Assembly: GCA_900073065.1 (NCBI GenBank)
Contig: FJOG01000040.1
Span: forward strand, 88,853-152,852
DNA: 64,000 bases
Reading direction: 5' to 3'
From: Phialocephala subalpina
Lineage: Eukaryota; Ascomycota; Leotiomycetes; Helotiales; Mollisiaceae
Of the stretch, positions 34,464 to 45,995 are shown piece by piece (position 1 is the first letter of the stretch; each line of letters opens with the position of its first letter). Below the pieces are notes generated by a model. That model was given only the letters and a program-made list of their open reading frames with translations, searched no databases and was not told where the DNA came from. The translations under genes and the position numbers were made by a program.

Positions 34464-36811
34464 ATGAAGCCGACACGAAACGATCAGCTATCAGCTTCAG
34501 AAGCCCCCAGCAAAGAACCCAACCCTGCTCCTATGGTGGAGGACCACAACAATCACGTGCTGCCCGGCCCCGGTATCGACGACGATCTTGAGTCACCTCT
34601 TTGTGACGATTGCAAACAGATACTTGCCAAATTTCCAAAGGTGCAAGTCCAAGTCGAACCGCCTCACGAGTCTTTTCACTCTACCACAAAAGCAAAAGTT
34701 GAAGCTCAAGCTGCAAATGGCTGTGATCTTTGTAGATGGTTCTTGAAGTATGGTGATCTGCAGGAGAACAAAGAGCTTACCTGTGCCAGGCAGATTGAGG
34801 AGGGTTTTGATGAGCAGGGACTTTGGCTTGGAGGCGGTCATGCTCTGTTGACGAAGAAGTTGACGATAGAAGAGTTGAACGAGGGTGATGTTGCCTTGTC
34901 CGATCTCTTTGCAGCGACATTAACATGGTCTTAGGAGCCAATGAAGGGCCATACTATCGAGAGCTACCTACTGCAATCTTGAAAAATCTTCAATTATCCC
35001 CTAGATTTCAGACATGTGTCGCCCAGGCTCGACACTGGCTGGGAAACTGTGCGTCTCATAGCACTTGTAAACCTAAACCTTCCTACTTCCTTCCAAAACG
35101 TCTGGTTTGCATCGATTCATCCGATCCAACAATACTTCGTCTAGCGACTAGGGATAACACACCACCAGATGCTCGCTACATGACACTAAGTCACTGTTGG
35201 GGACAGTCTCAACCTTATCGACTTCTGAAAGATAATTACGAGAATGTCCGAACGACCATCAATTATCACGAACTTCCCAAGAACTTCCAAGACGCGATCT
35301 TGGTGGCCTGGGGTCTCAACATTTCTTATCTATGGATAGATTCTCTGTGCATCATTCAAGACGACTTGTCAGACTGGCAACAAGAATCAGCTTTGATGGG
35401 CGAGATATATTCCCACGGTCAAGCCAACATATGTGCTACTGGAGCCTCCGATGGTGATTCTGGCCTCTTCCTGGATAGGCAGTTCCCAGCATTTCCAAAC
35501 CTGAACATCAAACTACGATTTGCAGATAACGAGCCTGCCAGGATCTGTCATACCGCTGATCTTGGTATGTGGGGGGAGGGGGTAGAGCGGAGCCCATTGC
35601 TATTAAGAGCGTGGGTCTTGCAAGAGCGGATTCTGTCACGATGCAATATACATTTCAGCTCTACGCAAATGTTCTGGGAATGCGCTGCAGGATGCACGAT
35701 GGAGACCTACACGGCGAGATTCCTTTCCGACACCTACACGTCAATCAGTCGGAAGTCCAACTTCTCTGCCACGGATAGTTTTCCAACTTTGAAAGCTAGA
35801 AGCGATGGAGACCTAGGCCAGAACAAAGACGACGGGGATCAAGAGGAGAAGGAGGTAAATAAGAATTGGAAGGTAGCAGAGCTTTGGAACCAAGTCGTTG
35901 AATCCTATTCCGCCTGCGCGTTGACAAACAACACCGATAGACTCATCGCATTATCCGGCATAGCCGCCAAGTATAGCACCTTCCTCTCGACCTCCTTTTC
36001 TACGCCAGGAAATCCTTTCATCCCAGCCTATTTTGCAGGGATCTGGAATCACGACATGACAAACCACCTTCTCTGGCAAAGAATGTCGGACGAATCTGTC
36101 TCAAGACCCAACATATACATCGCTCCAAGCTGGTCATGGGCATGTATCGATCGTGGGATCTACAATGAGATCTATAGCGCAACAATTCTTACTCTCATTT
36201 TCGTGCTTGTGAGTATCACCCCAACGACTCGGACACACGGAGTGGCTTCTATCAAGATGACGACTACTCTTCAAAATCCTGCTCAGCAATTTGGTCAAGT
36301 CACGGCTGGCACGTTATCGCTCGATACCAAAATGGCGACAGGACGTATTGAGAAAGCAGATGTTCCCGATTCGTATATGCTGCGCTTCAAAGGCGTTGAG
36401 GAACCAATTCTTGTCAATTGGGATGCCCGCGATTCGATTATGCTGGTGTCGGATCTTGATGTTGATCATTCGGAAGCGTCTGGTAGAAGAGTCTACTTTG
36501 TACCCTTACGCGCGACTGTTGATCTCTCGACAGTAAAGGAACTGGATGAGGATGGCAAGGCACCGTGGAGGGAGAAAGAGTTGCATGGATTGATGTTGGT
36601 ATCTGCTGATCAAGAGACTTCGCTTGATGGTCTACCTTTACGGTATCAGCGCATTGGAAGATGGATGATGTGGGATTCTGGATGCATCGAGAAATTATTC
36701 GCGGCCATGCAATGTTGTGAAGAGACATACGGAGATTTGATGACAGAAGGCTGCGAGGAAGTCAAGTTCTTTGGGAATGGAGACAAGGCTTTCAGAGTTG
36801 ATGTTATCTAA
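34464..36811 (+). CDS. HET-domain protein, second locus
   Basis: Two long overlapping frames (34464-34934 and 34925-36811) are in different phases. A 50-base intron, 34885-34934, GTGATG...GGTCTTAG with ATTAAC ten bases before the acceptor, joins them in phase as 34464-34884 plus 34935-36811: 765 residues. The N-terminal part has a Cys-rich stretch (LCDDCKQIL, GCDLCRWFL) typical of this HET subfamily. The HET core follows: RYMTLSHCWG (about 221-230), LWIDSLCIIQDD (274-285), and NICATGASDGDSGLF. The C-terminal half contains WVLQERILSRCNIHF and PSWSWACID, also usual for the group. Role in non-self recognition is inferred from family. The donor is weak, so a frameshift remains possible though less likely. 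Confidence 0.85.
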
Positions 36812-37183
36812 CACATTTGAGAAACGACTTGCTTGAATTACAGCACCATCGCAGGAGAGAGACTGCAATTCTTAGAAAGGGGCGAGGGCATGAGCGGGAA
36901 GGGGAAGGATTCAGGACACCGAGTCATTTTGGGCAGCGGGGGCTGGCGGGGTGGAGCTTGCGCATGTTCCAAATACTCGAGGACATCCGAAATGGCATGG
37001 GCTGGATTTTGGGTGGAATCACCGTTTTTCTTCGGTGCAAATGTTGAAAGTCCGCACCCATTTTCTTACAATTTCCACTCATATCCCCCCAATTTGTCGG
37101 AACATATAGTCAGATATTCAATTTTGCATCAAACACAATTCGTGACGAAGCACATCACGTGTTATCAGCCCCCATTTACCCCT
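36812..37183. other. Short gap between convergent genes
   Basis: The 3' flanks of the second HET gene and the NRPS-like gene. No feature seen beyond purine-rich DNA near 36870-36920. Confidence 0.4.
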
Positions 37184-40100
37184 TCAGATGAATTCCTCAA
37201 TCTTTTTCTCCCAATTCTCCTCCACAGCAAACTTCTCCGACAACCTGAGAATCTCATCCAATATTCCTTCCACCTCTTCCGTATACAACTGCGCATCATC
37301 CCACGTCGGATTGATAGCCAGCGTAGTCTGATCCATCATAATACAATTCCACAACACACACAAATCTGTCCGACTCTCGACCTGCACCTTAGTGATCCTC
37401 TTATACTCAAAGACAGGCGATACTGGCAACCAATTGAATACCTGATGCTTGAAAGCATCCCGCACGAAATCTCCATCTCCGCCTTGTGTGTCAATCCAAG
37501 CGCTGCCTTTCACCTTTCCATCGAAATCTAGAGTTTCGCGATCAGGGTGGTAGCCGCTGAGTTTGGCGACAAGTTGGTTCATAGGCGCGTAGGCGTGGCG
37601 ATTGAGATCGTATTGTTCGGTTTGGAGACGGGTTAGCATATCCAGGACCGAGTCGCTTTTCTGCACTTCGATTTTGCAGAGTGATCCTTGGACAGCGGGA
37701 CCATCAACATCCATAGCAGGAGGCATGCGATCAGCTTGCCAGGGTAACATGAATGGCCATGTTCGACCGGCTTGCGATTGTCCGAATAAAGCGTATTCCT
37801 GCTTTGTGTGTCGAATTGTGACAACTGCTAATGCAGCTTTGACGATTTGAGAACCTTCGATGTTGTGTTTTATTTTCAGAGCTTGGATGTCGCGAAGTGT
37901 TCCTTTGCCTGTGATTCCTTTTACGCCGAGCCCAGCGGGTTTTGTGAGTGCGACTCGTGGTGGGCCGGGCTTGCCTGTTTTGATATCTATCCAACCTTCT
38001 GAGAATCCTTTGAAGAATTCTGGGGCGCGGGGTTTGAAGAGCAAGGCATCCGGGTTCTTGGAGATGCCGCGGAGACGGTTGGCATGCCAGTCTACTGAAG
38101 CCTTGGCGATGGGCGAGTGTTGCAGGTTGTAATAGCTATCGGCCCAAGCTTTGTAAGGAACATGGGGCTTTAGCTTCGTTGTCGGATCGCTGAGCATGGT
38201 GTCAAAGTCTTCGAGGAAAAGAGGGAGAGAAACGCCATCGAACACGGAGTGTTGAGCCATGTATACGATTCCGGCGCAATTTGTTTCTTCGACGTGCACG
38301 ATCACAAACCGCATCATTGGGCCTGGGAAGCACGCGTGGTCCAAGTTGATGTCGCCGTAAACGAGCTCAGCGAGATCGTCAGCTTTCTTGACTGGTGGGA
38401 GGCGGAGGATGCATTTCGAGAACCATTGCTCGCTGGGACGAACGGCGATGTGAACTGATGTGTGACTATCGAAATACATGGCCATTGTTCGAAGCATGGC
38501 ATGGTGTGCGAGCGTGTTTTCCAGCGCTTTCTGGACGTGAGCGACGCTAGATCCATTGCAGACGAATGCGTGTCTGTGATTACTGCTTTGTGGACGGCGG
38601 TATTTGAGGAAGGTTTCTTGGATGCTGTTCATGGGGATGATGTCTTCGACGTCGTTCCAGCCAAGACCGAGCGGTTTCAAGGTCTCGATGGCGAGTTCCT
38701 GGGTCTTTTGGTATCGCGCTTCGTCTCCGTTGCAGTGGACCATGTCGTAAAGAGCTGGAGGTCCATCACGTTGTGGCTTTATGTCGGCGATTGACTGTGC
38801 TACAGAGCCGCCGCCACGGGATGCAAGAAGTCTTGCTTGTGCTTCGATAGTTGGATGATCGATCAAATCTTGCAGACGGATGAGGAGCCCAGTTTCTCTC
38901 ATAAAGACGGCAGAAAATCGAGCTTGAATGAGAGAGTCAGCCCAATCGTGGATCGATGTTTGGGCTGTGAGTGTTCCAGGACTGACACCCAGAAGTTTGG
39001 TCCATACTCGTGTCAATGTATCGAGATTGCCGGTGCCGCCAATGGCGCTGGATTGGCTGTCCCTGTTTTCGATGACCATCAAACGTAGTTTCGTCTTGAC
39101 AACCTTGCCGGTCGCGGTCCTTGGGTAGTCGTCGACACCAAGGCTTTGGATGTCTATGATCTCTTCAGGTACCCAAGCTGGGCCAAGCTCTTTCACAAGC
39201 ATTTCTCTCACCTTGCTGGTGTTCACCTCCTGTCCGTCCTTCTTTGAAATAACCGCAACGGGGATCTCGCCCGCAATCTCATCTGGTACACCGACAATTT
39301 CTGCGATGAGATCGAATTTGCTGAGGATGATGGATTCGATCGCACTTGGTGAAATGTTCTCGCCTCCACGAATGATCATATCCTTGTACCGTCCTACGAT
39401 CTGGCACTCTCCGTTCTCATGCATAACAGCTTGATCTCCAGTCCTGATCCACAAACCGTGCTCGTCTTCATAAAACGCATCACGACCTCGCTTCGTGGGC
39501 CCGAGCCAGTATTCTCTAATAATGAAGTCTCCCCCAATATGACATTCTCCCGGCTCGCCTCTCGGAACGAGCTTGTTTGTTTCTGGGTCAACCACTCTGA
39601 CTTTGGAACCTGGGATCACAAAACCGCTTGTGACAACTTTAGGGAGCTTTGTATTGAGACTGTAATATGGGTGCGCCAAAACCAGACCGGCTTCTGTCAT
39701 GCCATATGCCTCACTTGCTCTCTCAGCTCCGAGCTCTTCCATTGAGAGTCTGATTGTCTCGGGTAGGATGGTCGTTGCTGAAAGATGGGCATGTTTGATG
39801 CAGCTGGTGTCAACTTGGTCGAAATTTGGATTTGCTAGCATGGCATAGACCTGCGCAGGGACTGCAGGAATGTCGGATGCTCGCTCAAGATTAATGGCTT
39901 TGAGCGAAGAAGCAGCGTCGAACGTCGCTGCTGGATGCACGACTTTCAAGCCGGATAAGTGGAAGCGCATAGAATAGCCAATGCCACCCATAATGTGGGA
40001 GGTTGTCATGTGGCAGAGGGAAACTCGATTTGGATCGCGGGTGAGGTCGCTGTGTTGTTGAAACGAGACGAGAATTCCGGCGCACATCTTATTTGTGTAC

Positions 40101-40807
40101 GGACAGCCTTTTGGTAGATTGGTTGTTCCACTGGTGGTGAAGATGAAGATCACATCTTCTGGTTTTCGGACGACGTTAAATGATTTCAACGCACTCTCGC
40201 CAGTTTTTGCGCCGCTTTCCGCGAATGTGGCGAAGTCTTCCCAGCCTTGGGGTACGGATGCCTTCTTTTGTCCGCCGGTTGAGAACAGCTTGATTGGAGC
40301 TTTTCCAAAAGGCTCGGGAGCATTCAACGCAAGTTTCTCAGCAATGTTGGGGTCTTCCACAAGCACAACGTTTGGCTCTATCATAGCCATCATATGCATT
40401 GCTTCCTCTTTGTGGAGAGCCATTCTCGGATTAAGAGGGGTGAACAGACAATTCAGCTCCAATGCTGCCTTCATCATGACGTGCCATTCGACACCATTGT
40501 TGACGAAGGAGATGATTCGCATGCCCGGCTTGATTCCAGCTGCCGCGAGAGAAGCTGCCAAAGCATGACTGGCGTGTGCCATCTGGTTGAATGTCCATCT
40601 CAGGTACTTCTCGGGTGGTGAAAAAGGAGGCGTTGGTGGGTCGCCGTGGGTGATGGGGGAAAGGAATGATGCTGGCTGATGCATGCAGACTAAGGCCATT
40701 CGATCGCCGTGATTACGGGTGACTTCTTGATAGAAATCGTACATGATTGGAATGGACCGCCTTATAGGTTCGCCAAAGGCTTCTGAAATCAACGTCGAGC
40801 TACCCAT
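37184..40807 (-). CDS. NRPS-like enzyme: adenylation - thiolation - condensation
   Basis: Single exon, 1207 residues. The adenylation domain (about 15-575) resembles acyl-CoA synthetases and has TTSGTTNLPKG (224-234), YGMTEAG (368-374), WIRTGD (453-458), GRYKDMIIRGGENISP (472-487) and the Lys of PRTATGK (568). A carrier-like domain (about 590-665) has DWADSL with Ser625 in the place of the usual LGGxS Ser. A condensation domain (about 715-1190) has QHSVFDG at 852-858 instead of HHxxxDG; the catalytic second His and Asp are present. There is no thioesterase or reductase, so release would be by the C domain joining the bound acyl group to an acceptor. Product unknown. A siderophore-type MFS gene lies 3 kb away; a link is speculative. 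Confidence 0.9.
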   Translation of the reverse strand: MGSSTLISEAFGEPIRRSIPIMYDFYQEVTRNHGDRMALVCMHQPASFLSPITHGDPPTPPFSPPEKYLRWTFNQMAHASHALAASLAAAGIKPGMRIISFVNNGVEWHVMMKAALELNCLFTPLNPRMALHKEEAMHMMAMIEPNVVLVEDPNIAEKLALNAPEPFGKAPIKLFSTGGQKKASVPQGWEDFATFAESGAKTGESALKSFNVVRKPEDVIFIFTTSGTTNLPKGCPYTNKMCAGILVSFQQHSDLTRDPNRVSLCHMTTSHIMGGIGYSMRFHLSGLKVVHPAATFDAASSLKAINLERASDIPAVPAQVYAMLANPNFDQVDTSCIKHAHLSATTILPETIRLSMEELGAERASEAYGMTEAGLVLAHPYYSLNTKLPKVVTSGFVIPGSKVRVVDPETNKLVPRGEPGECHIGGDFIIREYWLGPTKRGRDAFYEDEHGLWIRTGDQAVMHENGECQIVGRYKDMIIRGGENISPSAIESIILSKFDLIAEIVGVPDEIAGEIPVAVISKKDGQEVNTSKVREMLVKELGPAWVPEEIIDIQSLGVDDYPRTATGKVVKTKLRLMVIENRDSQSSAIGGTGNLDTLTRVWTKLLGVSPGTLTAQTSIHDWADSLIQARFSAVFMRETGLLIRLQDLIDHPTIEAQARLLASRGGGSVAQSIADIKPQRDGPPALYDMVHCNGDEARYQKTQELAIETLKPLGLGWNDVEDIIPMNSIQETFLKYRRPQSSNHRHAFVCNGSSVAHVQKALENTLAHHAMLRTMAMYFDSHTSVHIAVRPSEQWFSKCILRLPPVKKADDLAELVYGDINLDHACFPGPMMRFVIVHVEETNCAGIVYMAQHSVFDGVSLPLFLEDFDTMLSDPTTKLKPHVPYKAWADSYYNLQHSPIAKASVDWHANRLRGISKNPDALLFKPRAPEFFKGFSEGWIDIKTGKPGPPRVALTKPAGLGVKGITGKGTLRDIQALKIKHNIEGSQIVKAALAVVTIRHTKQEYALFGQSQAGRTWPFMLPWQADRMPPAMDVDGPAVQGSLCKIEVQKSDSVLDMLTRLQTEQYDLNRHAYAPMNQLVAKLSGYHPDRETLDFDGKVKGSAWIDTQGGDGDFVRDAFKHQVFNWLPVSPVFEYKRITKVQVESRTDLCVLWNCIMMDQTTLAINPTWDDAQLYTEEVEGILDEILRLSEKFAVEENWEKKIEEFI

Positions 40808-43083
40808 CTTGTCCTAATCTTGAAAATATCCCTCAAAATGATCGTGATAGATAAGAATGTAAAGGAGGAAAAGAATTCCTATCATGAGGGACATCGCGGG
40901 GTATATGTCTGAAGTGCAGATAAGTTCTCTGGTGATCACTTACGTTGCTGAGTGAGACTTTAGGGGACTAGCGTGAAGCGCATCAAGGGAGTACATTGGC
41001 GTTCTCATTATTATGAACCTAACTAGCGGGCAAGCTCGAAGAGCGATACCTTACAGAATGCTGATATCACGTGAAAACATGAAACTCGCCATCTGAGGAG
41101 ACTGGTGTACCCTAGCTTTGAAATAATTCGGTTGTTCTTCAGGATGCTCGTTATATGGTCTGGAACCCGAACGCGAAGAAGTGATTGGCGGACAGTCCGG
41201 CACTAGCAAAGCATACGTGCAGACCAGTGCGATTTATCCACTGTAGGAGAATCGCTCGAGGTGGGTGTCCAGAGGAGGGGTTTGTATTTCCCGAAGAATT
41301 GAGGGTATGGCTGATGTGATGCGAGCTCTTTGGGAGATTGCTTCATACCACAGCCTATGGATCAAGTTTGCCAACATCTGAACTGATTGAACTTGTCACT
41401 AGACCTCGCACAATCAAGCCCCTTCTTAGATATGAAAACTTTCGAAGGGAGAATTTAGACACTTAGCCTTTCTCATCCAGATATCAATTTATACGGACTG
41501 ACATGCATACCATGACAAGGCCGAATAAACTCCGCGTCTCTGTACTTGCGTTCTCCGATCATCACGATCTTGGCAAGATTGCCGGGTGTGCCGCTGACGT
41601 GAGGCTCTCCCAGAGAACAGTACTCATGAGCTTAATTTCGGCACATGACGCTCACGGGTAGTGGCGAAATAGCCAGTAACAAGACTTGACGAAGGCCATC
41701 TGCGATGTTCGTGTGCGATTGGAGCATTCCTTGACCTGCATTGTTCTTGCATGTATGTACATTGTAGATCGAGAGTATTTCCGGGGTGCAATCGACGTGT
41801 TGATGTCTGCAAGGCCGTGATCAAGAGAAGTCAAGATGATTCGTTGTCGTCGGCTGCAACCTTTTCCATCATAGAAACCGAAGCCATGGTTTACCATATA
41901 AAGAGAGACGAGTCTACGGGTAACTCTGAAATGCCGGCAGTCATCGAAGGGCAGAGAAACTTGACAACAATTATAAGTTCTTCGTGTGCATCAGCACTAT
42001 TGGTGGGATGGCCTCCGTGGAAATTGGTGTGAAGGAAGATATACGTTGCCCGAAGCGGGGCCACCTATCACGAATAGAAATGGTAGCAACTCGGGAGTCC
42101 GCGACTCGAGACGATATGCTGGAATTCCGTCGTCATTGTCGCCCAGAGCAGAGCGTCGTTGGTCGAAGATACTGCACGTTGAGAGGTAGATGTCATGGTG
42201 TCACGCACATTGAAGCTCGTTGTCGACAATCTCTTGGGCTGCGAGGGACATCGGTCGTTGTGTAAAAGGCATGATCGTGAACTCGATGAATTTTCAGGGC
42301 AAGCTTTAGCCGTTTGAGGGTGTCAATTTAAACTCAAGGCTACTCTGCATCTGGTCTAGATTAGCCTCTTGCCTCAGTGGCTCGGTTAGCACCAGCCTCC
42401 ACTATTATTTCGGCAAAGCGAGATCAGCCGAGACAAGCACACGTGCAGTGTTTGCATCGTTTGCATCGTTTGTATCGTTTGCACCCCCAACTTTAGCGCC
42501 TCCCTAGCTTCCCATGGAACTATATAATCTCGACCTCTCCCACACCCTCTTTCATTCTTCATACTTACCTTCTTGAAACCGGCTTGCTCACGAATAAGCT
42601 TGGTTGTACGACGAGACCTCCATTGCACAGCGGGGTGTCAAGACGTACTGAGTCTCCTTCGGGGGCCTCATCGGGGGAATTTTTGATTGCATTCCCATGC
42701 GGGCAACCCTTTTTTTTCATTGAGTGCTGGGCCTTGTGCCTGGTCTTGAAGAAGATGAGAGCGTTTTGAAGCTTTGATACTACTCCGTATGTCGCAATAT
42801 GACTTGTGTCCAGGGTTTGCGCACCCGTTACATGACCAGATAGTATTCTCTGACTTGCTTCTGCAATCGAGCATTGTTGCCCCCGTTGCCATGATCTCGA
42901 AGTTCTCGTGTTCGCACAAACGCTAAGAAGTCGCGATGTCGAAAATACGAGGTCGCGATTGACTCACCTTTCTGCCACAACACTGCACTTGAACATTTCT
43001 ATATATTGTCCCTTTACGACCGAAAATTCTCTCGAACATGTATCTACACGATCCTAAAATTCATTCACCTTCGAAAAGCAGCA
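40808..43083. other. Intergenic, with a short GCATCGTTT repeat
   Basis: About 2.3 kb without a supported gene; frames are under 95 codons and unlike proteins. Three tandem copies of a nine-base unit, (G/T)(C/T)ATCGTTT-like, lie at about 42452-42482. They read GCATCGTTT, GCATCGTTT, GTATCGTTT. An oligo-T tract lies near 42710. Confidence 0.4.
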
Positions 43084-43836
43084 ATGGCGTCACCTGAATC
43101 ATCACCAAAGTCCCTCGCCACCATACACAATACCGCCCTCCCACATCCCCTCGGCATTCTCAGCACCGACATCCTCGAGTACGTCGAAGATACCTGTACA
43201 CGACCATGCATACCCTTCGGCTACGACACTACCATTCTTGATCTCGCAGATTACGACTTCACTCCCCCAATATCCTCATATGTATCACGTGATGGGACAA
43301 TTTTGACCGCCTCCCAGAAGCTGAAAACGTAGGCGGAGTGGGAGGAAGAGATACAGAAACATGATGGGTTTTTTGTGCTGTTTCCGTATCATACTTGGTC
43401 TTTCTGAAATCCGATCAAAGCTGCGTTGTCACCACCGATTGTCCAGGCAGAAGCGGTGAAGCGGAAACCTATCCTCTTGCTTGGGTTCGGGAAAGAGGAA
43501 CCATACTGCGAAAAACAATGCGGACGAACCTGGAAACGGAAATCATTCCCAATGATGAAAGACTTCTTCCATGGCCAAGGAATGAAAGTCGTCTCATGCA
43601 GTGTTGGCAGTTGGGCCTGGGGGAAGTGGCAAGTGGCAGAGGGATGGCCGGAGTACACGATATATGATTTTGACTGGGACGATTGGATAACGGGAGGATA
43701 TAATGTGTTTTTGGGTGCGCATACGATTGAGACTTGGGAGAGCAGGTATTGGGACAGGGGACGAGAGGGGGCGAGGAGATTAATTGATGTCTTGGAGGGT
43801 AGGAAGAGGCCGAAACAAGAGTTCTGGTGGTTATAA
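43084..43836 (+). pseudogene. Unknown fungal protein, frame broken by two stops
   Basis: One reading frame runs from ATG 43084 to the stop at 43836 with two internal stops, TAG at 43330-43332 and TGA at 43405-43407. Coding-like protein is seen in all three parts: ILEYVEDTCTRPCIPFGYD before, AEWEEEIQKHDGFFVLFPYH between, and GKEEPYCEKQCGRTWKRK and WPEYTIYDFDWDDW after. Trying the obvious GT and AG sites, I could not remove both stops with one intron and keep phase. Both stops fit C-to-T or G-to-A changes (TGG to TAG; CGA or TGG to TGA). I do not recognise the family; the third part is rich in Trp and Gly. It converges with the next gene across only 8 bases. Confidence 0.5.
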
Positions 43837-43844
43837 GCGCGAAT

Positions 43845-44588
43845 TCATGCCCTAGATGAACCGTGAAGACTCATGGTATGATCAGCGTATATGCTTTGCA
43901 TCGTTCCCAGAATATCTGATCTCCATATGGACTTTTCAGCTTCACCTCGACACACAACTACTCGATCCCAAATCCACTCCAACAATGGCTCCACAAACTC
44001 CTCCACCAATTCATCCTCGACTCCACGTTGTGCCATGCTTTGAAACAGCAGATGGACTGCTCTCGCGCCAACCGTACCCATCCTTCCTTCTTCGAGCTGT
44101 TCCATCGCACTGTCCAACGCTTGCTTCATGAAATCGTACGTGTTCTTCTCTATCTGAGACTTTTCCGATCCCATTGCTGCACGAAATCGGGAGTCGGCTG
44201 CTGGTGGCTAGATGTAAGGTCAGCAAAGCTCTCATTTATGTTTGAGTTCGAGGTTCGCCTACCTTCGTTGCGAGAATGGCTGGTTCGAGAAGTCCGTCGT
44301 GGATCTTTTCGACTAGCGCTTCTTCTTCTTCAGGAAGTTGCTGTACGTGCTATCGTGTGTCAGCAATTATTCCGTATTTCACTGAGAGTAAGTAGTTCAT
44401 GCCATGTCTTTGATCGTTTGGATGAATTCCTTCGGGGTTTTCGAGAGAGGTAATACCTCCTCTTTCCAGAATGTTTCTACCATTTTAGCTTTTTTGATTA
44501 AGAGGAGGCATTCGGGTCCATATTGTAGATATATACTCTCTTGAAGCCAAAGAAAAGCAACACTACAAAGCATCAGGTGCATTATCAT
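43845..44588 (-). CDS. Small alpha-helical protein of unknown function
   Basis: Exons 43845-44207 and 44263-44340 are joined by a normal GTAGGC...ATCTAG intron. The product is rich in Glu and Leu, with QLPEEEEALVEKIHDGLLEPA leading to YDFMKQALDSAMEQLEEGR and ELVEEFVEPLLEWIWDR, likely all helical. An upstream exon, 44403-44588 (or from the better ATG at 44483, MVETFWKEEVLPLSKTPKEF), joins in phase only if the donor is GC (ATG|GCATGA) rather than GT. Otherwise the gene is broken there or starts differently. I do not recognise the family. Nothing ties it to a neighbour beyond the convergent 3' end with the pseudogene. Confidence 0.42.
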
Positions 44589-45286
44589 TGTTGTTTGGAC
44601 CCAAAGATGTAAGGGATCACGTGGATACTTGCAAATTGTTCCAATCGTAGTTTCATGAGATCTCTGTTTGCATTGATCTGTCTTTCACCACAATGCTCTG
44701 AATGAACTAGGTCATTACCACTGCATACAATACAAGTACTGGTAGTAGCTAGGGGACAGTGCAAAGAAAGATTATTCTTGTACGACTGCACATTGAGACA
44801 AATGGAGTTGCTTTAGCCTTGGGACGAAGAGGGTGACGGGCTTCGTTCTCTCAAGAAAATTCACGCTTCTGTTGGTCTAGACGCTCGCTAGACACAGCGT
44901 ACGATGCTTTCGATCTTCATCCTTTCTTTTCCCAAGACAAGCAACGCCAGGATTGCAACAAGGCCAGTACGACAAGATACTCTACGAACTGGTTTATAAG
45001 CTAATAGTTGGCAGACATGGAGGACAATGATGGCAAAGAAGAAATCAAGGGGAACAAGAAAGTTGCTTTTGACTCCGGCAAAGGTAATCCGCACTACAAC
45101 TTCTCTGAACAGATCGACCTGACCCAAGGAATAGATTCACCTACACCCTACAGTACATACGGGAAGAGAGAGCATGGGCCAGCATTCAAGCAGCGCAGTG
45201 TCGCGTTAAGAATGATGGCATGGCTTCCACGAACGGCATGCTACCCAACATCCTCTTTCCCCCGCGTTCGAGACTAACTATTGCAG
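44589..45286. other. Probable 5' exon region of a small plus-strand gene
   Basis: Holds a frame starting at ATG 45017 (MEDNDGKEEIKGNKK) and an intron end with ACTAACTATTGCAG at 45273-45286. The donor that would join them in phase could not be fixed. The rest shows no feature. Confidence 0.3.
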
Positions 45287-45499
45287 GTTGCCCGAATTAC
45301 AGTTGGAGTGGGTGCTATGATTGCTGAGCGAAAGATGAAGAAGAGACGAAGAGCTCTAGCCAAAGGTCGTGAGCCAAAGCAACGAGGCCCTAGAAAGCTT
45401 CATGAGGTAGATTCTCGGGTTGGACGTTGGAAAGAACAAGCTCGAGCTCATACAGAAGATGAAGTTCGCATGTCGTTGGAGGCAAAAGGGCATACATAA
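45287..45499 (+). CDS. Terminal exon of a small basic protein, 5' part unresolved
   Basis: After the textbook acceptor ACTAACTATTGCAG the frame VARITVGVGAMIAERK is open for 70 codons to TAA at 45497-45499. It is strongly basic (KMKKRRRALAKGREPKQRG) and ends MSLEAKGHT. The other two phases stop within a few codons, which supports this one. The likely first exon begins at 45017. I do not recognise the product. Confidence 0.28.
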   Translation, partial: VARITVGVGAMIAERKMKKRRRALAKGREPKQRGPRKLHEVDSRVGRWKEQARAHTEDEVRMSLEAKGHT

Positions 45500-45995
45500 T
45501 ACGAGTTGACATCTTCACTGCATCCCGCCTTGGAGCCGCGGCTCACTGCCAACACTTGTGAGCAGCGAAATGTTCCAGATTGTTCAGGACATTGGGGTGG
45601 AAATGCAAACAAGGATCTGTCCCCTGAAAGAACACTTGCAGACTCAAACGAGTATCCCACATGATCGCATGAGATGAGTCTTTCTTCGCCCCAGCTGAAT
45701 CATCCATCACAGTGCTCTGAGAGAGATAGACCATTCTCGGTGGTGGCAAGTGCTACTTTCCGGCTCAATCTCTATTCTGCAAAGTAGTGAATGTGCCAGT
45801 CTTGGGCGGGGTCATGGAGGACAAGCGGCGTCTGTGGTTTGAGAGTTGTTCATTCTAGGCACCCGCCATGCAGCACCGCAAATGTGCATTTCCATCTCAA
45901 CTGAGTAGCAGAGGTCGGACCTTTGTCAGCCAAGGTATAATAGATTTGTGGTAGATTGCTGTTCAGGAAGGGTATAAGCTTAGAGTTGCTGTGGT

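Noticed and set aside
34885..34934. Frameshift in the second HET gene
   Set aside because: A 50-base GT-AG intron with a TTAAC branch-like site restores phase exactly, so damage is not needed to explain the two frames.
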